A stretch of 64,000 nt of DNA from the NCBI GenBank assembly GCA_019119935.1, contig DWWA01000020.1, positions 114,999-178,998 of the forward strand, in the 5' to 3' direction. Of this stretch, positions 17,741 to 27,024 are shown piece after piece (the first letter of the stretch is position 1; every line of letters begins with the position of its first letter). Below the pieces are notes generated by a model. It saw only the letters and a program-made list of their open reading frames with translations. It was not told the origin of the DNA and ran no database searches. A program made the position numbers and the translations under genes. This DNA is from Candidatus Ruthenibacterium merdavium (GTDB lineage Bacteria > Bacillota > Clostridia > Oscillospirales > Ruminococcaceae).

Positions 17741-17956
17741 TTACGCTTTGGTAACCTCTACCATGTGAGAGATTTTGTTGATTTTGCCCTGAGTTGCAAC
17801 GTTATCGGGCTGAACCGTTACGTCGCCTACTCGTTTCAAGCCAAGAGACAAAGCCGTTGCAATTTGATTCTGCTTACGGCCAATCAGGCTGCGGGTCAAC
17901 TTGATGGTCAAACCACCTTCTGCCTGTTTTGCAGCAGGTTTTTTCTTTTCAGCCAT
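17741..17956 (-). CDS. rpmD: 50S ribosomal protein L30
   Basis: 71 residues. The core LTIKLTRSLIGRKQNQIATA and HMVEVTKA match bacterial L30. A lysine-rich extension of about 14 residues (MAEKKKPAAKQAEG) precedes the core, which usually begins almost at the first residue. It lies between rpsE and rplO as expected. Confidence 0.95.
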   Translation of the reverse strand: MAEKKKPAAKQAEGGLTIKLTRSLIGRKQNQIATALSLGLKRVGDVTVQPDNVATQGKINKISHMVEVTKA

Positions 17957-17970
17957 GACTCACTGCCTCC

Positions 17971-18471
17971 TTAACCCAAAATTTCTTTCACGGTTTTACC
18001 GCGTTTTGCGGCAACCTGCTCTGCGCTCTGCAAGCTGCGCAGACCAGCCATCGTTGCTGTTACCACGTTGCAGGGATTGTTGGTGCGCTGGCACTTGGTA
18101 CGGATATCCTTAATGCCTGCAACCTCCAACACAGCACGCACAGCACCGCCGGCGATAACACCGGTACCTTCGGGAGCCGGACGCAGCAGCACGCGGCCTG
18201 CGCCGAACACACCGACGGTCTCGTGGGGAATGGTGGTTCCCTTCAGAGCGATCTTGTGCATATTCTTCTTTGCGTCCTCGATTCCCTTGCGGATTGCCTC
18301 GGGAACCTCGCCGGCCTTACCCAGGCCGAAACCAACCGTGCCGTTGCCGTCGCCGACAACTACCAGAGCGGAAAACTTAAAGATGCGGCCGCCCTTGACT
18401 GTCTTGGATACACGGTTGATGGCAACAACCTTTTCTTGTAAATCCAAAGTGGATGCGTCGATCATTTCCAT
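17971..18471 (-). CDS. rpsE: 30S ribosomal protein S5
   Basis: 166 residues. The double-stranded RNA-binding N-terminal domain contains [20 protein letters not shown] and [20 protein letters not shown]. The C-terminal domain contains [20 protein letters not shown]. It helps maintain decoding fidelity and mRNA helicase activity at the entry site. It is 11 bases from rplR. Confidence 0.97.
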   Translation of the reverse strand: MEMIDASTLDLQEKVVAINRVSKTVKGGRIFKFSALVVVGDGNGTVGFGLGKAGEVPEAIRKGIEDAKKNMHKIALKGTTIPHETVGVFGAGRVLLRPAPEGTGVIAGGAVRAVLEVAGIKDIRTKCQRTNNPCNVVTATMAGLRSLQSAEQVAAKRGKTVKEILG

Positions 18472-18482
18472 TTGTATCCTCC

Positions 18483-18842
18483 TTACAGCTTCAAGCCGCC
18501 CTCACGAGCGCCTTCGGCCAAAGCTTTCACGCGGCCGTGATAAACAAAGCCGCCACGGTCATAGACCGCCTGGGTGATACCCTTATCGGCAGCCTTTTTA
18601 GCAATCGCCTTGCCAACTTTTGTAGCAGCCTCGATGTTTCCGCCAAAGCCCTCAAAATCTTTATCCATGCTGGAAGCGCTGACCAGTGTTACACCGGCCA
18701 CATCGTCGATCAGCTGTGCATAAATGTGCTTGGAGGAGCGGAACACATCCAGACGGGGGCACTGTGCAGTGCCGGAAATCTTGCCGCGAACGCGGCGATG
18801 ACGACGCAGACGCGCGACGTTCTTATCCGGTTTATTAACCAT
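18483..18842 (-). CDS. rplR: 50S ribosomal protein L18
   Basis: 119 residues. [20 protein letters not shown] followed by [18 protein letters not shown] is the family signature. The tail [20 protein letters not shown] binds 5S rRNA in the central protuberance with L5 and L25. Confidence 0.97.
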   Translation of the reverse strand: MVNKPDKNVARLRRHRRVRGKISGTAQCPRLDVFRSSKHIYAQLIDDVAGVTLVSASSMDKDFEGFGGNIEAATKVGKAIAKKAADKGITQAVYDRGGFVYHGRVKALAEGAREGGLKL

Positions 18843-18860
18843 TCTCGTTCACTCCTTACT

Positions 18861-19406
18861 TTATTTCGAGCCTTTGCCGGCCTTGCCTTCTTTGCGGATG
18901 ACATACTCACCCACATAGCGGATACCTTTGCCCTTGTAGGGTTCGGGCGGACGCTTCTCGCGTACTTCCGCGGCAAACTGACCAACGCGCTGTTTGTCGA
19001 TGCCGTTGATAACAATCTTCAAGGGATCGGGTACTTCAATGGTGATGCCCTCGATTTCAGGCATGATCACCTGATGAGAGTAACCCAGGTTCAAAACAAG
19101 GTCTTTGCCCTGCTTTGCGGCACGATAGCCGACGCCCTGAATCTCCAGCTCCTTCTTGAAGCCGTTTGTAACGCCCTCTACCATGTTGGCGATGAGGGTG
19201 CGGGTGAGGCCGTGTAAGCTGCGAGCCTCTTTCTCGTCATTGGGGCGGGTCACCACGATCTCATTATTCTCAACCTTTACGTCGATCAGAGAATGAATGG
19301 TGGAATTCAGGGTGCCCTTGGGGCCCTTTACGCTGATGTTGTTGCCGTCAAGTTTGACCTCAACACCGGCAGGGATGACGATGGGTTTTCTTCCAATTCT
19401 CGACAT
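18861..19406 (-). CDS. rplF: 50S ribosomal protein L6
   Basis: 181 residues, two repeated L6 domains. The start [17 protein letters not shown] and the C-terminal signature [18 protein letters not shown] are diagnostic. It lies near the factor-binding site at the base of the L7/L12 stalk. Its order between rpsH and rplR is canonical. Confidence 0.97.
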   Translation of the reverse strand: MSRIGRKPIVIPAGVEVKLDGNNISVKGPKGTLNSTIHSLIDVKVENNEIVVTRPNDEKEARSLHGLTRTLIANMVEGVTNGFKKELEIQGVGYRAAKQGKDLVLNLGYSHQVIMPEIEGITIEVPDPLKIVINGIDKQRVGQFAAEVREKRPPEPYKGKGIRYVGEYVIRKEGKAGKGSK

Positions 19407-19422
19407 TGTCTATACCCCTTTC

Positions 19423-19821
19423 TTACCACACAAAGGCGAGCACTTCGCCGCCAACGTGCGCAGCACGCGCAGCCTTGTCGGTCATAACGCCCTTAGAAGT
19501 GGAGATGATTGCGGTGCCAAGGCCCTTCATAACCTTCGGCAGCTGCTCGCTGTTGGAGTAGATGCGCAGGCCGGGCTTAGACACACGGCGGATGCCGGAA
19601 ATAACGGCAGAGCCGTTGTCGGTATACTTCAAAGTGATGCGAATGACGCCCTGCTTGTCGTCCTCGATGAACTGAACGCCCTTCACATATCCTTCCTCCA
19701 GCAGAATGTCGGCGATTGCCTTCTTCAGCTTAGAGCCGGGAATGTCCACCGAAGGGTGTTTGGCAGCACTGGCGTTGCGGATGCGTGTCAGCAAGTCCGC
19801 AATAGGATCTGTAATCTGCAT
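19423..19821 (-). CDS. rpsH: 30S ribosomal protein S8
   Basis: 132 residues from the internal ATG at 19821 ([17 protein letters not shown]). The ORF track starts nine codons earlier, but the family begins at this methionine and GGAGG lies upstream of it. C-terminal [20 protein letters not shown] is the S8 signature. It binds helix 21 of 16S rRNA and in Proteobacteria represses the spc operon; no such site was confirmed here. Confidence 0.95.
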   Translation of the reverse strand: MQITDPIADLLTRIRNASAAKHPSVDIPGSKLKKAIADILLEEGYVKGVQFIEDDKQGVIRITLKYTDNGSAVISGIRRVSKPGLRIYSNSEQLPKVMKGLGTAIISTSKGVMTDKAARAAHVGGEVLAFVW

Positions 19822-19882
19822 TGCCACTAACCTCCTAGTTTCAATCAAAAAAATATTTATCTGTGAAGAAGTGAGCTGGTGA

Positions 19883-20068
19883 TTACCAGCTCGCTTTTCT
19901 CACGCCGGGGATCTCGCCTTTGTAAGCGAGCTCACGGAAGCAGATACGGCACACGCCGTATTTGCGCAGGTAAGCGTGAGGACGGCCACAGATTTTGCAG
20001 CGGTTGTATGCACGGGTGCTGAACTTCGGTGCGCGCTGCTGCTTGATTTTCATGCTTGTCTTAGCCAA
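19883..20068 (-). CDS. rpsN: 30S ribosomal protein S14, type Z
   Basis: 61 residues, the short zinc-binding form. Two CxxC pairs ([10 protein letters not shown] and CRICFRELA) hold zinc, and the C-terminus IPGVRKASW is typical. It sits in the 30S head. The type Z form in the main operon is standard for Bacillota; a zinc-free paralogue for starvation would lie elsewhere. Confidence 0.97.
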   Translation of the reverse strand: MAKTSMKIKQQRAPKFSTRAYNRCKICGRPHAYLRKYGVCRICFRELAYKGEIPGVRKASW

Positions 20069-20083
20069 CTCTCATGCCCTCCC

Positions 20084-20623
20084 TTAGTTTGCAAACGGAG
20101 CGCCCATGAGCGTCAGCAGCTCTTTGGCCTCTTCGTCTGTTTTTGCAGTCGTTACGAAGCAGATGTCCATACCGCGAACGGCGTCGATCTTATCGTAATC
20201 AATTTCCGGGAAAATGAGCTGCTCTTTCACGCCGCAGCTGTAGTTGCCGCGTCCGTCGAAGGAATTGCCGTTGATGCCGCGGAAGTCGCGCACGCGGGGC
20301 AGAGCCACGCTGAAGAAGCGATCCACGAACTCATACATACGCTCGCCGCGCAGGGTAACCTTTGCGCCGATGGGCATGCCTTCACGCAGTTTGAAGTTAG
20401 CAACGCTCTTTTTCGCACGGCAGATCACAGCCTTCTGGCCGGTGATCTTTGCCAGGTCCGCCAAGATAGCGTCCATGATCTTCGGGTTGTCACGTGCTTC
20501 GCCGCAGCCGACGTTGATGACAACTTTGTCGAGCTTCGGAATTTGCATCACGCTTTTGTAGTTGAATTTCTTCATCAGAGCGGGAGCAACTTCCTTGGCG
20601 TAGGTTTCTTTCAATCTTGCCAT
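20084..20623 (-). CDS. rplE: 50S ribosomal protein L5
   Basis: 179 residues. [20 protein letters not shown] starts the family; [14 protein letters not shown] and [20 protein letters not shown] are conserved. It binds 5S rRNA and contacts P-site tRNA and S13 across the intersubunit bridge. Confidence 0.97.
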   Translation of the reverse strand: MARLKETYAKEVAPALMKKFNYKSVMQIPKLDKVVINVGCGEARDNPKIMDAILADLAKITGQKAVICRAKKSVANFKLREGMPIGAKVTLRGERMYEFVDRFFSVALPRVRDFRGINGNSFDGRGNYSCGVKEQLIFPEIDYDKIDAVRGMDICFVTTAKTDEEAKELLTLMGAPFAN

Positions 20624-20642
20624 TTTCTTCTACTCCCTTTCC

Positions 20643-20957
20643 TTAAAACTCAGCGCCGCATTTTTTGCAGACGCGCACTTTTTTACCATCGTGAACCGCA
20701 TGGCCAACGCGGGTTGCCTTGCCGCACTTGGGGCAAACGGGCATCACCTTGCAGGCGTACATAGCGCCCTCAGCCTTCACGATACCGCCCTGCTCGCCCT
20801 GACGACGAGGTTTGACGTGCTTCGTAACCATGTTGCGGCCTTCCACGATGACTTTGCCCTCTTTCGGGCTGACCTGCAAAACCTTGCCGGAATTGCCGCG
20901 GTCTTTACCGCTGATAATCATCACGGTGTCGCCGGTTTTAACATGAACGTTATTCAT
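20643..20957 (-). CDS. rplX: 50S ribosomal protein L24
   Basis: 104 residues. The KOW motif lies in [20 protein letters not shown]. The C-terminal part has two CxxC pairs ([11 protein letters not shown] and CKKCGAEF), the zinc-ribbon form. It initiates 50S assembly and sits at the tunnel exit. Confidence 0.97.
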   Translation of the reverse strand: MNNVHVKTGDTVMIISGKDRGNSGKVLQVSPKEGKVIVEGRNMVTKHVKPRRQGEQGGIVKAEGAMYACKVMPVCPKCGKATRVGHAVHDGKKVRVCKKCGAEF

Positions 20958-20971
20958 TCTTTAAAACCTCC

Positions 20972-21340
20972 TTACAGCGATTCCGGAGCCAGGCTGACGA
21001 TCTTCAGGTAGCCGGCATCGCGCAGCTCACGCGCAACCGGTCCAAAGATACGGGTGCCTCTCGGGGTTTTGTCGTCGCGGATGATAACCGCGGCGTTCTC
21101 ATCAAAACGGATGTAGGAACCATCCTCACGGCGCAGGCCCTGTTTGCTGCGAACCACGACAGCCTTGACCACATCGCCTTTTTTCACTGTACCGTTAGGC
21201 GCCGCTTTCTTGACAGAAGCCACAATCACGTCGCCGATACCGGCATATCTCTTACGGGAGCCGCCCAGCACGCGGATGCACATGATTTCCTTTGCACCGG
21301 TGTTGTCAGCCACTTTGAGATAGCTCTGCATCTGTACCAT
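20972..21340 (-). CDS. rplN: 50S ribosomal protein L14
   Basis: 122 residues. [20 protein letters not shown] at the N-terminus and [20 protein letters not shown] at the C-terminus are diagnostic. It contacts 16S rRNA in an intersubunit bridge and is the binding site for the silencing factor RsfS. Confidence 0.98.
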   Translation of the reverse strand: MVQMQSYLKVADNTGAKEIMCIRVLGGSRKRYAGIGDVIVASVKKAAPNGTVKKGDVVKAVVVRSKQGLRREDGSYIRFDENAAVIIRDDKTPRGTRIFGPVARELRDAGYLKIVSLAPESL

Positions 21341-21367
21341 AAGACAGAATCTCCTTTCAAAGCTGCT

Positions 21368-21622
21368 TTATTTCGCTTTTTCAACGATTTTAACCAGTCT
21401 CCAGCGCTTGTCTTTGCTCAGAGGACGGGTTTCCATGATCATCACGCGGTCGCCCACGCCGCACTCGTTGTTCTCGTCATGCGCTTTAAACTTCACGGTG
21501 CGCTTCATGATCTTTTTGTAGAGGGGGTGCTGCACGCTGTCTTTCACGGCGACAACGATGGTTTTATCCATCTTGTCGGACACAACGACACCCACACGGG
21601 TCTTTCTCAGATTGCGTTCCAT
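21368..21622 (-). CDS. rpsQ: 30S ribosomal protein S17
   Basis: 84 residues, an OB-fold protein. [20 protein letters not shown] and [20 protein letters not shown] are the family motifs. It is a primary 16S rRNA-binding protein. Confidence 0.97.
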   Translation of the reverse strand: MERNLRKTRVGVVVSDKMDKTIVVAVKDSVQHPLYKKIMKRTVKFKAHDENNECGVGDRVMIMETRPLSKDKRWRLVKIVEKAK

Positions 21623-21639
21623 TGCCTTACCTCCCTCGT

Positions 21640-21840
21640 TTATTCTGCGTCTTTCAGCTCATTGGCACGCATGATGGTTTTCACGCGGGCAATGTCTTTC
21701 TTGACGGCCTCGATACGCATGGGGTTATCGAGCTGATTGATGGCGTGCTGGAAACGAAGGTTGAAAAGCTCTTCTTTCAGATCTGCCAGCTTTTTGCTCA
21801 GCTCAGCGGCGCTCATCTTGCGCAGTTCTGCTGCTTTCAT
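21640..21840 (-). CDS. rpmC: 50S ribosomal protein L29
   Basis: 66 residues, an antiparallel two-helix bundle. [20 protein letters not shown] and the [18 protein letters not shown] motif are typical. It lies at the exit tunnel beside L23. It begins two bases after rplP ends. Confidence 0.96.
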   Translation of the reverse strand: MKAAELRKMSAAELSKKLADLKEELFNLRFQHAINQLDNPMRIEAVKKDIARVKTIMRANELKDAE

Positions 21841-21842
21841 GC

Positions 21843-22262
21843 TTATTCAACCTCCTCATCGCGTTTCACAAACTTGCACTTAACAGGCAGTTTGTGCATT
21901 GCAAGGCGCAGCGCCTCGCGTGCAATTTCTTCGTTGACGTCGGCCAGCTCAAAGAGCACACGGCCCGGCTTTACAACGGCAACCCAGTACTCGGGGCTTC
22001 CCTTACCGGAACCCATTCGAGTCTCAGCGGGTTTTTCAGTAACAGGCTTGTCGGGGAAGATCTTAATCCAGACCTTACCGCCACGCTTGATATAATGTGT
22101 CATCGCGATACGAGCCGCCTCAATCTGATTGGAAGTAATCCAGGACGGCTCCAGGGCAACAAGGCCAAACTCGCCCTGATTGACCACATTGCCGCGTGTG
22201 GCTTTACCCTTCATACGGCCACGCTGCACGCGACGATATTTAACGCGTTTGGGCAGTAACAT
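21843..22262 (-). CDS. rplP: 50S ribosomal protein L16
   Basis: 139 residues. [20 protein letters not shown] and [19 protein letters not shown] are diagnostic. It helps position A-site tRNA. Its start codon overlaps the rpsC stop by one base (TAATG), indicating coupled translation. Confidence 0.97.
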   Translation of the reverse strand: MLLPKRVKYRRVQRGRMKGKATRGNVVNQGEFGLVALEPSWITSNQIEAARIAMTHYIKRGGKVWIKIFPDKPVTEKPAETRMGSGKGSPEYWVAVVKPGRVLFELADVNEEIAREALRLAMHKLPVKCKFVKRDEEVE

Positions 22263-22993
22263 TATTTGTTGCCTCCTTCTCTGCGGGCACGGGGAGCGCG
22301 CGGAGCGCGGGGTGCCTGCTCATCGGTGTGGTTTTTGGACTTAACGCCCTTGAGTACCTCGCCTTTGTAGATCCAAACCTTAACGCCGATCTTACCGTAG
22401 GTGGTGTCCGCCTCGGCAAAGCCGTAGTCGATGTCAGCGCGCAGAGTCTGCAGGGGGATGGTACCCTCGTGATAGTGCTCGCTGCGAGCGATGTCAGCAC
22501 CGCCCAAACGGCCGCCGACCTGAGCCTTGATGCCCTTTGCGCCCATGCGCATTGCGCGGCCCATGCACTGCTTCATAGCGCGGCGGAAAGAGATGCGGCG
22601 CTCGAGCTGACCTGCGATGTTCTCAGCAACCAGCTGTGCGTTCACGTCTGCATTGCGAACCTCAACGATGTTCACATACACATCTTTACCCAAAACTTTG
22701 GACAGCTGTGCCTGCAGCTTCTCTTTCTCAGCGCCGCCTTTGCCGATGACCATGCCGGGCTTAGCGCAGTGTACGGTTACACGCACACGGGGCTTGCCGC
22801 TCTGGCTGTCAAAGGTACGCTCGATTTCAATTTTGGGAACACCTGCTGCAAACAGCTGTTTTTTCAGCATTTTGCGGATTTTGTAATCCTCTACCAGGTT
22901 GTCGCCAAACTCACGCTTGGAGGTGAACCAGCGGCTGTCCCAATCCTTAATAACGCCCACGCGAATGCCGTGGGGATTAACTTTCTGACCCAT
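22262..22993 (-). CDS. rpsC: 30S ribosomal protein S3
   Basis: 243 residues from the ATG at 22993 ([20 protein letters not shown]). The track's 44-residue upstream extension is in rplV and has no S3 similarity; GGAGGG precedes the chosen start. The KH domain contains [15 protein letters not shown], and [20 protein letters not shown] follows. The tail is rich in Arg/Ala/Pro ([13 protein letters not shown]). It forms the mRNA entry site. Confidence 0.97.
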   Translation of the reverse strand: MGQKVNPHGIRVGVIKDWDSRWFTSKREFGDNLVEDYKIRKMLKKQLFAAGVPKIEIERTFDSQSGKPRVRVTVHCAKPGMVIGKGGAEKEKLQAQLSKVLGKDVYVNIVEVRNADVNAQLVAENIAGQLERRISFRRAMKQCMGRAMRMGAKGIKAQVGGRLGGADIARSEHYHEGTIPLQTLRADIDYGFAEADTTYGKIGVKVWIYKGEVLKGVKSKNHTDEQAPRAPRAPRARREGGNK

Positions 22994-23007
22994 ACTGTGT
23001 ACCCTCC

Positions 23008-23343
23008 TTACTCTTTCTCTTTCAGAACCACCGTGATGTGGCTGGTTCTTTTCAGGATTCTGTACGCACGGCCCTGTGCACGGGGACGAACACGCTTCAG
23101 TGTGGGGCCCGGTGTCACGAAGCACTCAGCGACGTACAGGTTGTTGATATCCATGTTGTGGTTGTTTTCCGCATTAGCGGCCGCAGATTTCACCAGTTTG
23201 TAAAGGAGCTCAGAGGCGGCCTTCGGGGTGTACTGCAGAATCGCCAGCGCCTTGTCCAGCTCCTGATTGCGGATCAGATCCAGCACGATCGAAACCTTGC
23301 GGGGCGCGATGCGGGCGTATCTAAGATGTGCCCTTGCTTCCAT
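23008..23343 (-). CDS. rplV: 50S ribosomal protein L22
   Basis: 111 residues. [20 protein letters not shown] begins the protein, and [20 protein letters not shown] forms the beta hairpin that reaches into the exit tunnel, where macrolide-resistance changes occur in other species. The sequence looks wild type, but no resistance call can be made. Confidence 0.97.
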   Translation of the reverse strand: MEARAHLRYARIAPRKVSIVLDLIRNQELDKALAILQYTPKAASELLYKLVKSAAANAENNHNMDINNLYVAECFVTPGPTLKRVRPRAQGRAYRILKRTSHITVVLKEKE

Positions 23344-23362
23344 TTAAATCCTCTCCTATCCT

Positions 23363-23638
23363 TTATCTTCCGGTGGTCTTGCCGCCCGCATGGCCCTTGA
23401 AGGTACGGGTCGGGGCGAACTCACCCAGCTTGTGACCAACCATATCCTCTGTCACATAGACGGGCACATGTTTGCGGCCGTCATGCACGGCAAAGGTGTG
23501 ACCAACGAAGTCGGGGAAAATTGTAGAGGAGCGGCTCCAGGTTTTCAGGACACGCTTCTCGCCAGCTTCGTTCATCGCTTGCACGCGTTTGAGCAGGACC
23601 GGCTGTACATAAGGTCCTTTTTTAACACTTCTACCCAT
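23363..23638 (-). CDS. rpsS: 30S ribosomal protein S19
   Basis: 91 residues. [20 protein letters not shown] and [17 protein letters not shown] are the family signature. It lies in the head with S13 and contacts the A-site tRNA. Confidence 0.98.
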   Translation of the reverse strand: MGRSVKKGPYVQPVLLKRVQAMNEAGEKRVLKTWSRSSTIFPDFVGHTFAVHDGRKHVPVYVTEDMVGHKLGEFAPTRTFKGHAGGKTTGR

Positions 23639-23652
23639 TACAGCTCTCCTCC

Positions 23653-24486
23653 TTATTTGCTGTTCGCACGTTTCACGATGAACTTATCGCTACGCGCATG
23701 ATGTTTGCGGGTCTTGTAACCCATAGCGGGCTTGCCCCACGGAGTAACAGGGCCGGGACGGCCAACGGGGCTCTTGCCCTCACCACCGCCGTGCGGGTGA
23801 TCGCAGGGGTTCATAACAGAACCGCGAACGGTGGGACGCCAACCCATGTGGCGTTTGCGGCCGGCTTTACCGATGTTCACGTTCTCGTGGTCGATGTTGC
23901 CAACCTGGCCGATGGTTGCAATGCAGTTCACCGGCACGTTGCGCATCTCACCGGACGGCAGACGAACGAGTGCATATTTGCCCTCTTTTGCCATCAGCTG
24001 TGCCATATTGCCGGCAGAGCGCACCAACTGAGCACCCTTGCCGGGATACAGCTCGATGTTGTGGATAATAGTACCAACGGGGATGTTGGCGAAGGGCAGG
24101 CAGTTGCCCGGCTTGATGTCAGCGCCGGCGCCGCTCACAACGGTGTCGCCTACCTTCAAACCTTCCGGAGCGAGGATGTAGCGCTTCTCGCCGTCCTCAT
24201 ACTGCACCAGAGCGATATGAGCGGAACGGTTGGGATCGTACTCGAGGGTTTTCACCACTGCGGGCATATCCACTTTATCACGCTTGAAGTCAATCACACG
24301 ATATTTCGTGCGGTTTCCGCCGCCGTGATGACGAACGGTGATGCGGCCGGTATTGTTGCGGCCGGCAGCCTTTTTCATCGGCTCAAGCAGGCTGCGTTCA
24401 GGAGCAACCTTAGACAAACCGGAGTAGTCGGTCACGGTCATGCCGCGGCGACCCGGCGTAGTCGGTTTAAACTTTTTGATAGCCAT
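23653..24486 (-). CDS. rplB: 50S ribosomal protein L2
   Basis: 277 residues. [40 protein letters not shown] and the C-terminal [20 protein letters not shown] (with the histidine near the peptidyl-transferase centre) are diagnostic. It is required for subunit association. It follows a 109-base spacer of unusual hairpin content after rplW. Confidence 0.98.
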   Translation of the reverse strand: MAIKKFKPTTPGRRGMTVTDYSGLSKVAPERSLLEPMKKAAGRNNTGRITVRHHGGGNRTKYRVIDFKRDKVDMPAVVKTLEYDPNRSAHIALVQYEDGEKRYILAPEGLKVGDTVVSGAGADIKPGNCLPFANIPVGTIIHNIELYPGKGAQLVRSAGNMAQLMAKEGKYALVRLPSGEMRNVPVNCIATIGQVGNIDHENVNIGKAGRKRHMGWRPTVRGSVMNPCDHPHGGGEGKSPVGRPGPVTPWGKPAMGYKTRKHHARSDKFIVKRANSK

Positions 24487-24595
24487 TGTCGTACTCTCTT
24501 TCTCTTATGATGTTATCGGGGTCATATCCCCATAGCCGAACCCTGCTCGGGTTCTTTGTGCGCGCGTTCGGCGCGCCGATCTCAAAAAGGAGATC
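24487..24595 (-). promoter_or_regulatory. Hairpin-rich spacer between rplW and rplB
   Basis: The 109-base spacer is the longest in the cluster after rplC-rpsJ, the others being mostly 15-30 bases. On the minus strand it contains, in order, GATCTC-N6-GAGATC, a GC-rich palindrome GGCGCGCC, GAACCC-N5-GGGTTC and GGGG-N6-CCCC, then a weak ribosome site before rplB. I see no U tract after any stem, so these are not intrinsic terminators. A processing site or an autoregulatory binding site is possible; nothing proves either. Confidence 0.5.
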
Positions 24596-24892
24596 TTATA
24601 CCATGGACTCGAAGAATTCGATGCCCTTGGAGCCTTCTTTCAGGGTAACGATGGCTTTCTTGCCGCTGGCAGTGTAACCGCCGTGCATACCCTGGCGGCG
24701 ATAACGGCCGCGAACGTGGATGGTGTTCACCTTTGCCACCTTAACGCCGAACAGCTCTTCCACTGCGCGGGCGATATCCACTTTTGTTGCCTCTTTGGCA
24801 ACCTTGAAGGTGTATTTTTTCATCTGGATGCCGGCCATGGAAGCCTCGGTGATCACCGGAGCCAGCACGATGTTCTGAGCAGGAGTTTTCAT
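24596..24892 (-). CDS. rplW: 50S ribosomal protein L23
   Basis: 98 residues. VLAPVITEASMAGIQMKKYT and VEELFGVKVAKVNTIHVRGR match L23, the docking site for trigger factor and SRP at the tunnel exit. Its start overlaps the rplD stop by one base. Confidence 0.96.
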   Translation of the reverse strand: MKTPAQNIVLAPVITEASMAGIQMKKYTFKVAKEATKVDIARAVEELFGVKVAKVNTIHVRGRYRRQGMHGGYTASGKKAIVTLKEGSKGIEFFESMV

Positions 24893-25512
24893 TATGCAAA
24901 TACCTCCTCAAGTTTCTTCGCAGCATCCACGCTGATCACGAATTTGCCGCCGTTGAGCACTTCATAAGTGTTCACGCAGTCAGCAGTCGTGGTCTTCACG
25001 CCGGGAATGTTGGCAGCGCTCTTTACAAGCTTTGCGTCCACAGCGGGGGTTACGATCAAAGCTTTCTTCGTAACGCCGACAGCCTTCAGCATGTTTGCGA
25101 TGGTCTTTGTTTTGTACTCGGTTGCCTCAATCTTGTCCAGCACGATCATCTCGCCGCTCTGTGCCTTGCTGCTCAAAGCAGACAGAACTGCCAGGCGTTT
25201 CACCTTTTTGTTCAGGCGATAGCTGTAATCGCGGGGCTTGGGGCCAAGTGCGACACCGCCGTGTGTCCACTGCGGGCTGCGGGTAGAACCCTGACGAGCA
25301 CGACCGGTGCCCTTTTGACGCCAGGGTTTGCGGCCGCCGCCGGAAACCTCACTGCGGGTTTTGGTGCTCTGCGTACCCTGACGCTGATTGGCCAGGAAAT
25401 TCACAACAGCAGCGTGCATTACTTTTTCGTTCGGGGTCAGGCCGAACACGGCGTCGGAAAGCTCAATATCGGAAACCTTCTTGCCGTTCATATCCAAAAC
25501 GTCAAATTTCAT
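24892..25512 (-). CDS. rplD: 50S ribosomal protein L4
   Basis: 206 residues from the ATG at 25512 (MKFDVLDMNGKKVSDIELSD), which has GGAGGG upstream; the track extends it 14 codons into rplC. The loop lining the tunnel contains GGGRKPWRQKGTGRARQGST. In Gammaproteobacteria L4 represses the S10 operon; in Bacillota that control is not established. Confidence 0.96.
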   Translation of the reverse strand: MKFDVLDMNGKKVSDIELSDAVFGLTPNEKVMHAAVVNFLANQRQGTQSTKTRSEVSGGGRKPWRQKGTGRARQGSTRSPQWTHGGVALGPKPRDYSYRLNKKVKRLAVLSALSSKAQSGEMIVLDKIEATEYKTKTIANMLKAVGVTKKALIVTPAVDAKLVKSAANIPGVKTTTADCVNTYEVLNGGKFVISVDAAKKLEEVFA

Positions 25513-25526
25513 GTTGCTTTCCCTCC

Positions 25527-26159
25527 TTACGCCTTCACACTGTCGCGGATGCAAACCACGGAACCTTTGGGGCCGGGGATTGCGCCCTTAATAGCGATCA
25601 GATTGTTCTCAGCGTCCACTTTGACAACTTTCAGGTTCTGTACTGTGACGCGCTCTGCACCGAGGTGACCGGGCAGCTTTTTGCCCTTGAACACGCGGGA
25701 CGGCGTCGAGCAGGAACCCATAGAACCGGCATGACGTGCCACAGGGCCGGTACCGTGGCTCTCGCGAAGGCGATGGCCGTTCCAGCGCTTGATTGTGCCG
25801 GCATAGCCCTTACCTTTGCTGGTGCCCACAACGTCGATGTGGTCACCGGCTGCGAAGACGTCGGCTTTCAGGATGTCGCCGATGTTCATGCCGCTGATGT
25901 CGTCCAAACGGAACTCGCGCAGCGTTTTCTTCGGAGCAACGTCAGCCTTGTCGAAGTGACCCTTCGCAGGCTTTGTCACCTTCTTGGCGGAAATATCGCC
26001 GAAGCCGAGCTGAACAGCAACGTAGCCGTCGCTTTCCACGGTCTTTTTCTGCACCACAGTGCACGGACCGGCCTCAACTACAGTAACGGGAACCACTTTG
26101 CCGTTCTCGTCAAAAATCTGCGTCATACCGATCTTTTTGCCGATAATACCTTTTTGCAT
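25527..26159 (-). CDS. rplC: 50S ribosomal protein L3
   Basis: 210 residues. [20 protein letters not shown] at the N-terminus and the long loop [20 protein letters not shown] near the peptidyl-transferase centre are diagnostic. It starts 23S rRNA assembly. AGGAGG lies upstream of the ATG, after a 114-base spacer. Confidence 0.97.
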   Translation of the reverse strand: MQKGIIGKKIGMTQIFDENGKVVPVTVVEAGPCTVVQKKTVESDGYVAVQLGFGDISAKKVTKPAKGHFDKADVAPKKTLREFRLDDISGMNIGDILKADVFAAGDHIDVVGTSKGKGYAGTIKRWNGHRLRESHGTGPVARHAGSMGSCSTPSRVFKGKKLPGHLGAERVTVQNLKVVKVDAENNLIAIKGAIPGPKGSVVCIRDSVKA

Positions 26160-26273
26160 TTTGTTTTGCCTCCTAACAGGTTATTGGTTGATGGGTAACG
26201 GCCACCAACATGACCTCTCCTCCGGAGAGTCGGCAATCGAAGCCTTTTGCAAACTTACAATATAATGTAACGA
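26160..26273 (-). promoter_or_regulatory. Spacer between rpsJ and rplC with palindrome and hairpin
   Basis: On the minus strand it contains the AT-rich palindrome TTACA-N6-TGTAA just after the rpsJ stop, then a tight stem CTCTCC-GGA-GGAGAG, then the rplC ribosome site. I looked for an internal promoter and found no acceptable -35 for the TATATT element. The role is unknown. Confidence 0.45.
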
Positions 26274-26585
26274 TTACAGCTTGATTTCGATTTCCACACC
26301 GGCGGGGAGCTGAAGACTCGTCAGAGCCTCTACCGTCTTATTGGACGGTTTCAGGATGTCGATCAGACGTTTGTGTGTGCGCATTTCAAACTGCTCACGG
26401 CTGTCTTTGTCCTTGTGTACAGCGCGCAGGATGGTTACCACCTCTTTGTCGGTGGGCAGAGGAATCGGGCCGGACACACGAGCGCCTGTGCGCTTTGCCG
26501 TTTCCACGATTTTCTCCGCAGCGCTGTCGATCAGCGTAGCATCGTAGCTTTTCAAACGAATTCTGATTTTCTCCTTGACTGCCAT
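26274..26585 (-). CDS. rpsJ: 30S ribosomal protein S10
   Basis: 103 residues from the ATG at 26585 ([20 protein letters not shown]); GGAGG lies upstream and the track's extra 13 codons are not part of the family. [20 protein letters not shown] and [19 protein letters not shown] are conserved. Besides its 30S head role, S10 (NusE) joins NusB in antitermination. First gene of the superoperon. Confidence 0.97.
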   Translation of the reverse strand: MAVKEKIRIRLKSYDATLIDSAAEKIVETAKRTGARVSGPIPLPTDKEVVTILRAVHKDKDSREQFEMRTHKRLIDILKPSNKTVEALTSLQLPAGVEIEIKL

Positions 26586-26900
26586 TTGTTTCGCCTCCTT
26601 AAATTTTGCCCTGGGGCGTCGCAATAAACACTGAACACTGGGCCGGGTGTTTCACGCCTTTGCAACAGAAAAACCGGTGAACCGACACGCAGTTCTCCCC
26701 GGACACACTCCATCACAAAGTACACGAACATTGGTTCAGCAAGACAAGTCATTGCAGAACATATCCCTTTGCATTCAGTATTTCTTCGCCCGGTTCTTGA
26801 TCGGACATACTCGGCGGAAAAACCGGCACAATTGCCGCAACCTCCCGCGTCATCGCATATCATGGCCCGCGCGGACTTGCCGTGCAAGCCATTCGCAGCC
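26586..26900 (-). promoter_or_regulatory. Untranslated leader of the S10-spc-alpha superoperon
   Basis: From the promoter to rpsJ runs about 315 nt without a convincing gene; ORFs there (26552-26929) are shadows with no ribosome site. Such a leader is long enough to hold an autoregulatory element for a ribosomal protein, but I could not match it to a known leader family by eye. Confidence 0.6.
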
Positions 26901-26907
26901 AAGAAGT

Positions 26908-26936
26908 ATTTTATCATACCTTTTTGCATTTTGCAA
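26908..26936 (-). promoter_or_regulatory. Main promoter of the ribosomal protein superoperon
   Basis: TTGCAA and TAAAAT on the minus strand are spaced by 17 bases, preceded by an AT-rich stretch that could act as an UP element. Initiation is expected near 26900. It is the only strong promoter I found for the 31-gene cluster. Confidence 0.8.
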
Positions 26937-26976
26937 GTGTTTTTCGGAAAAATTCCGATTTTTTTACAGAAAGTTT

Positions 26977-27005
26977 GTGCAGGGCGTAGATTTTGCGCCC
27001 TGCAC
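26977..27005 (-). terminator. Terminator-like hairpin between rqcH and the S10 operon
   Basis: A ten-base GC-rich stem, GTGCAGGGCG with CGCCCTGCAC, lies 20 bases after the rqcH stop. On the minus strand the following pyrimidines are weak (TTTCTG); on the plus strand TTTTT follows. A second hairpin (CGGAAAAATTCCG) is next to it, so together they probably separate the two transcripts. Confidence 0.6.
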
Positions 27006-27024
27006 GGTTTTTCATCGCGTTCCT

